Source of the DNA: Spirochaetaceae bacterium
GTDB taxonomy: Bacteria > Spirochaetota > Spirochaetia > B11-G9
NCBI GenBank assembly: GCA_030633365.1
Contig: DAOVSY010000145.1
Location: 1-7,322, forward strand
Direction of reading: 5' to 3'
Length of the DNA: 7,322 bases
Shown here one piece after another: positions 5,617 to 7,322 of this stretch; within the stretch, counting starts at the first letter, position 1, and each line of letters opens with the position of its first letter. A model generated the notes under the pieces. That model was given only the letters and a program-made list of their open reading frames with translations. It had not been told where the DNA came from and made no database searches. Position numbers and translations under genes: made by a program.

Positions 5617-6230
5617 GTGGGTATTTTAGGAAATTCTGAAACTGAGAAAGATAAACTCTTAACAAAAATTACAAAATTACAAAATTACAAAAAAAAGTTT
5701 CTTTATTAGAAAAAAGGGAAAAGGAATACAAAAAATCTATTAAGGCTCTAAAAGAAAGCGAACAACATTATAAACAGTTTTTTGATGCACTTCCCTATGG
5801 TGGTGAAATTATTGATCTTAATGGATTTATTGTAGATTGCAGTAAAAGTACTGCAAAAATGCTTGGTTATACAAAAGAAGAACTTATAGGTAAACATATT
5901 ACTCAATTTGTAAATGACGTAACAGTAAAAAGATATAGAGAAAATTTTCCGAAACTATTAAAAGGGGAATCTCTATTTCTTAAATCTACAATGATTCATA
6001 AAAACGGAACTCCTATAAGAGTTATTAGAGCAGGAGAACCCATAAGGGACAGTAATGGAAAAATAACTGGAATGCTTGGCCTAAGTATGGAAATTACCAC
6101 ACTGGAAAAAGCTGAAGAATAAGTGAAGAATTAACATACTAAAGAACTTGAACGTTTTAATAAATTATTTGTGAATCGCAAAATTTGAATTAATGAACAA
6201 AGGAATAAAATTTAAATATTGGAGTTGACA
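5617..6230 (+). pseudogene. Frameshifted and truncated coiled-coil/PAS signalling protein
   Basis: A GTG at 5617 with a perfect AGGAGG seven bases upstream starts MGILGNSETEKDKLLTKI... but runs into TAG at 5707-5709. The downstream sequence continues in the -1 frame from about 5697: VSLLEKREKEYKK, then a PAS domain (HYKQFFDALP near 5767 to SMEITTLEKAEE) that stops at TAA 6120-6122. Removing one 8-bp repeat, or adding one A to the A8 run, would join the frames. After 6122 the same frame still spells HTKELERFNKLFVNR (6135-6179), the helical linker that normally follows PAS in such proteins. It is broken by TAA 6132, TGA 6186 and TAA 6213. The gene was therefore longer and is decaying. The coil and PAS resemble the start of the next gene (KALKESEQHYKQFFDALP against KKLKISEENFHSLLKALP), suggesting tandem duplication. 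A functional PAS-only product by frameshifting cannot be excluded. Confidence 0.8.
5665..5696 (+). repeat. Triplicated 8-bp repeat plus A8 run at the frameshift point
   Basis: AAAATTAC occurs three times in tandem (5665-5672, 5673-5680, 5681-5688), followed by eight A (5689-5696), which begin a partial fourth copy. Both elements are prone to strand slippage. Two copies of the repeat instead of three, or nine A instead of eight, would restore one open frame from the GTG at 5617 to the PAS stop at 6120. In the GTG frame, bases 5691-5697 read A-AAA-AAG, a known type of -1 ribosomal slippery heptamer (as in E. coli dnaX). The zero-frame stop lies nine bases further on. Confidence 0.75.
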
Positions 6231-6252
6231 AATTGAATGTAAAAAATATTCT
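6225..6252 (+). promoter_or_regulatory. Candidate promoter of the second PAS gene
   Basis: A perfect TTGACA at 6225-6230 is followed after 16 bases by TATTCT (6247-6252, four of six). Transcription would begin near 6259, about 85 nt before the ATG at 6344. It lies just behind the decayed linker of the preceding pseudogene, so the second gene could be expressed independently of it. Confidence 0.4.
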
Positions 6253-6343
6253 GCGTTTACCAATTATAAAATTACTATTTATTCGAAATAACTTTATCTA
6301 ACAAAAGTATATTAGTAAATTAGACTATATACAGGAGTTAATT

Positions 6344-7322
6344 ATGGATGAATCTGATAGAAGTCAGAAACAACTATTAAAAGAAATAAAAAAATTAAAA
6401 TCTGTAATTATAAAACTTGAAAAATCAGAAGAAAAAAGCAAATCATCCAAAAAAAAACTTAAGATAAGTGAAGAAAATTTCCATTCTCTTTTAAAAGCTC
6501 TTCCTGTCCCCACATACACCTGGAAATGGAATGGAGATGATTTTATTTTAAAAAATTATAACAAAACAGCAGAAGCATTTACCAGTGGTAAAATAGTTAC
6601 ATTACTGGGAGTTAAAGCAAGAGATCTTTACAAAAACGAACCAGCAATTCTTAAAGAGTTTGATACTTGTTTTAAGACTGAATCCACTATAAAAAGAGAA
6701 ATGAACTACAGATTAAAATCCACAGGTATAAATAAATATCTTGACACAACATATTCTTTTGTTCCTCCGAATATGGTTATGGTTTATACAGAAGATTTTA
6801 CAAAACAAAAGCAAACAGAGGATGCTCTTTGTGATGCATACAACATTATAAACAGGAGTCCTTCAGTTGCCTTCCTTTGGAAAAATAAAGAAAACTGGCC
6901 TGTTGAATTTGTATCTGAAAATGTTAAAAAACTTACTGGTTACTCTGTTGAAGATTTTCTTTCAGAAAAAATAAGATATAATCAACTTATATTCCCAGAA
7001 GATCAGGTTCGTGTAAAATTTGAAGTAAGGGAAAACAGTTCTAAACCAATTAAACTCTCTTTTTTACATTTACCGTACAGAATAATTACTAAAAACGGTG
7101 AAATAAAATGGGTAGAGGATGTAACTTATATTCGCAAAAATAACCAGAATATAATTACTCACTATGAGGGTATTGTATGTGATATCTCCAGGCGGATGGA
7201 AAATGAAAAAGCCTTAAAAGATAATGAACTTAAATTACGATTATTGGCAGACTACACATATGACTGGGAATACTGGATAGATACAAATAGAAATTACATA
7301 TATCAATCGCCGTCATGTAAGC
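6344..7322 (+). CDS. Multi-PAS signalling protein, probably a sensor kinase (C-terminus outside window)
   Basis: Start ATG at 6344 has AGGAG six bases upstream. The frame stays open for 326 codons and leaves the window. Residues 1-45 form a lysine/glutamate-rich coiled coil (LLKEIKKLKSVIIKLEKSEE). PAS 1 is about 45-155 (FHSLLKALPVPTYTWKW to VYTEDFTKQK). PAS 2 is about 165-285, of the PAS_3 kind (VEFVSENVKKLTGYSVEDF, YRIITKNGEIKWVEDV, EGIVCDISRR). A third PAS begins near 295 (LRLLADYTYDWEYWIDTNRNYIYQSPSC). No signal peptide or membrane segment is visible, so this part is cytoplasmic. Proteins of this layout usually end in a histidine kinase or a diguanylate cyclase/phosphodiesterase. The output cannot be read here. 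It looks like the intact paralogue of the broken gene just upstream. Confidence 0.9.
   Translation, partial: MDESDRSQKQLLKEIKKLKSVIIKLEKSEEKSKSSKKKLKISEENFHSLLKALPVPTYTWKWNGDDFILKNYNKTAEAFTSGKIVTLLGVKARDLYKNEPAILKEFDTCFKTESTIKREMNYRLKSTGINKYLDTTYSFVPPNMVMVYTEDFTKQKQTEDALCDAYNIINRSPSVAFLWKNKENWPVEFVSENVKKLTGYSVEDFLSEKIRYNQLIFPEDQVRVKFEVRENSSKPIKLSFLHLPYRIITKNGEIKWVEDVTYIRKNNQNIITHYEGIVCDISRRMENEKALKDNELKLRLLADYTYDWEYWIDTNRNYIYQSPSCK

Noticed and set aside
5665..5688. Tandem repeat considered as a CRISPR or iteron array
   Set aside because: The unit is only 8 bp without spacers, lies inside a coding region, and has three copies.
6233..6301. 22-codon ORF from TTG with GGAG upstream (MNVKNILRLPII...)
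   Set aside because: Rare start codon, very short, overlaps the promoter candidate of the next gene and resembles nothing known. A chance frame is more likely, though the ribosome-site spacing is acceptable.

Overview
The window is strongly AT-rich bacterial DNA with good AGGAG-type ribosome binding sites and poly-A-rich coding sequence. Long PAS-domain kinases sit beside a short housekeeping operon. This fits a low-GC bacterium with extensive two-component signalling (a spirochaete, a clostridial or halanaerobial firmicute, or a similar free-living anaerobe). Nothing in the sequence fixes the phylum.

Left part (1-1280, minus strand): a thioredoxin gene, a cytidine deaminase gene and a 73-codon gene of unknown function form a short operon read right to left. 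A candidate promoter lies near 1154-1182 in the leader region, overlapping one arm of a perfect 14-bp inverted repeat. The leader also holds a possible hairpin over the thioredoxin ribosome binding site.

Middle part (1281-5343, minus strand): a signalling cluster. A 24-codon upstream ORF overlaps by ATGA the start of a membrane sensor histidine kinase (HAMP-PAS-HisKA-HATPase). This is followed by a cytoplasmic REC-PAS-PAS-HisKA_2-HATPase kinase, and then by a decayed response-regulator start (1281-1342). The two kinases look like successive steps of a phosphorelay. No output domain survives in the window, and the regulator remnant may be what is left of one.

Right part (5344-7322): a divergent promoter region of about 270 bp carries four copies of AAACTAT/ATAGTTT in mixed orientation, two of them over candidate -10 boxes. 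To its right, on the plus strand, are two tandem genes with the same layout (N-terminal coiled coil, then PAS). The first (5617 to about 6230) is broken by a frameshift at a repeat/poly-A tract and by several downstream stops. The second (from 6344) is intact and runs off the window end in its third PAS domain.

Most notable points: the frameshifted PAS gene, whose break lies at a triplicated 8-bp repeat followed by A8 and also forms an A-AAA-AAG slippery heptamer; the translationally coupled micro-ORF before the sensor kinase; the response-regulator remnant; and the repeated motif between the divergent genes. I see no clearly new biological system. The whole reads as a PAS/histidine-kinase locus undergoing duplication and decay.
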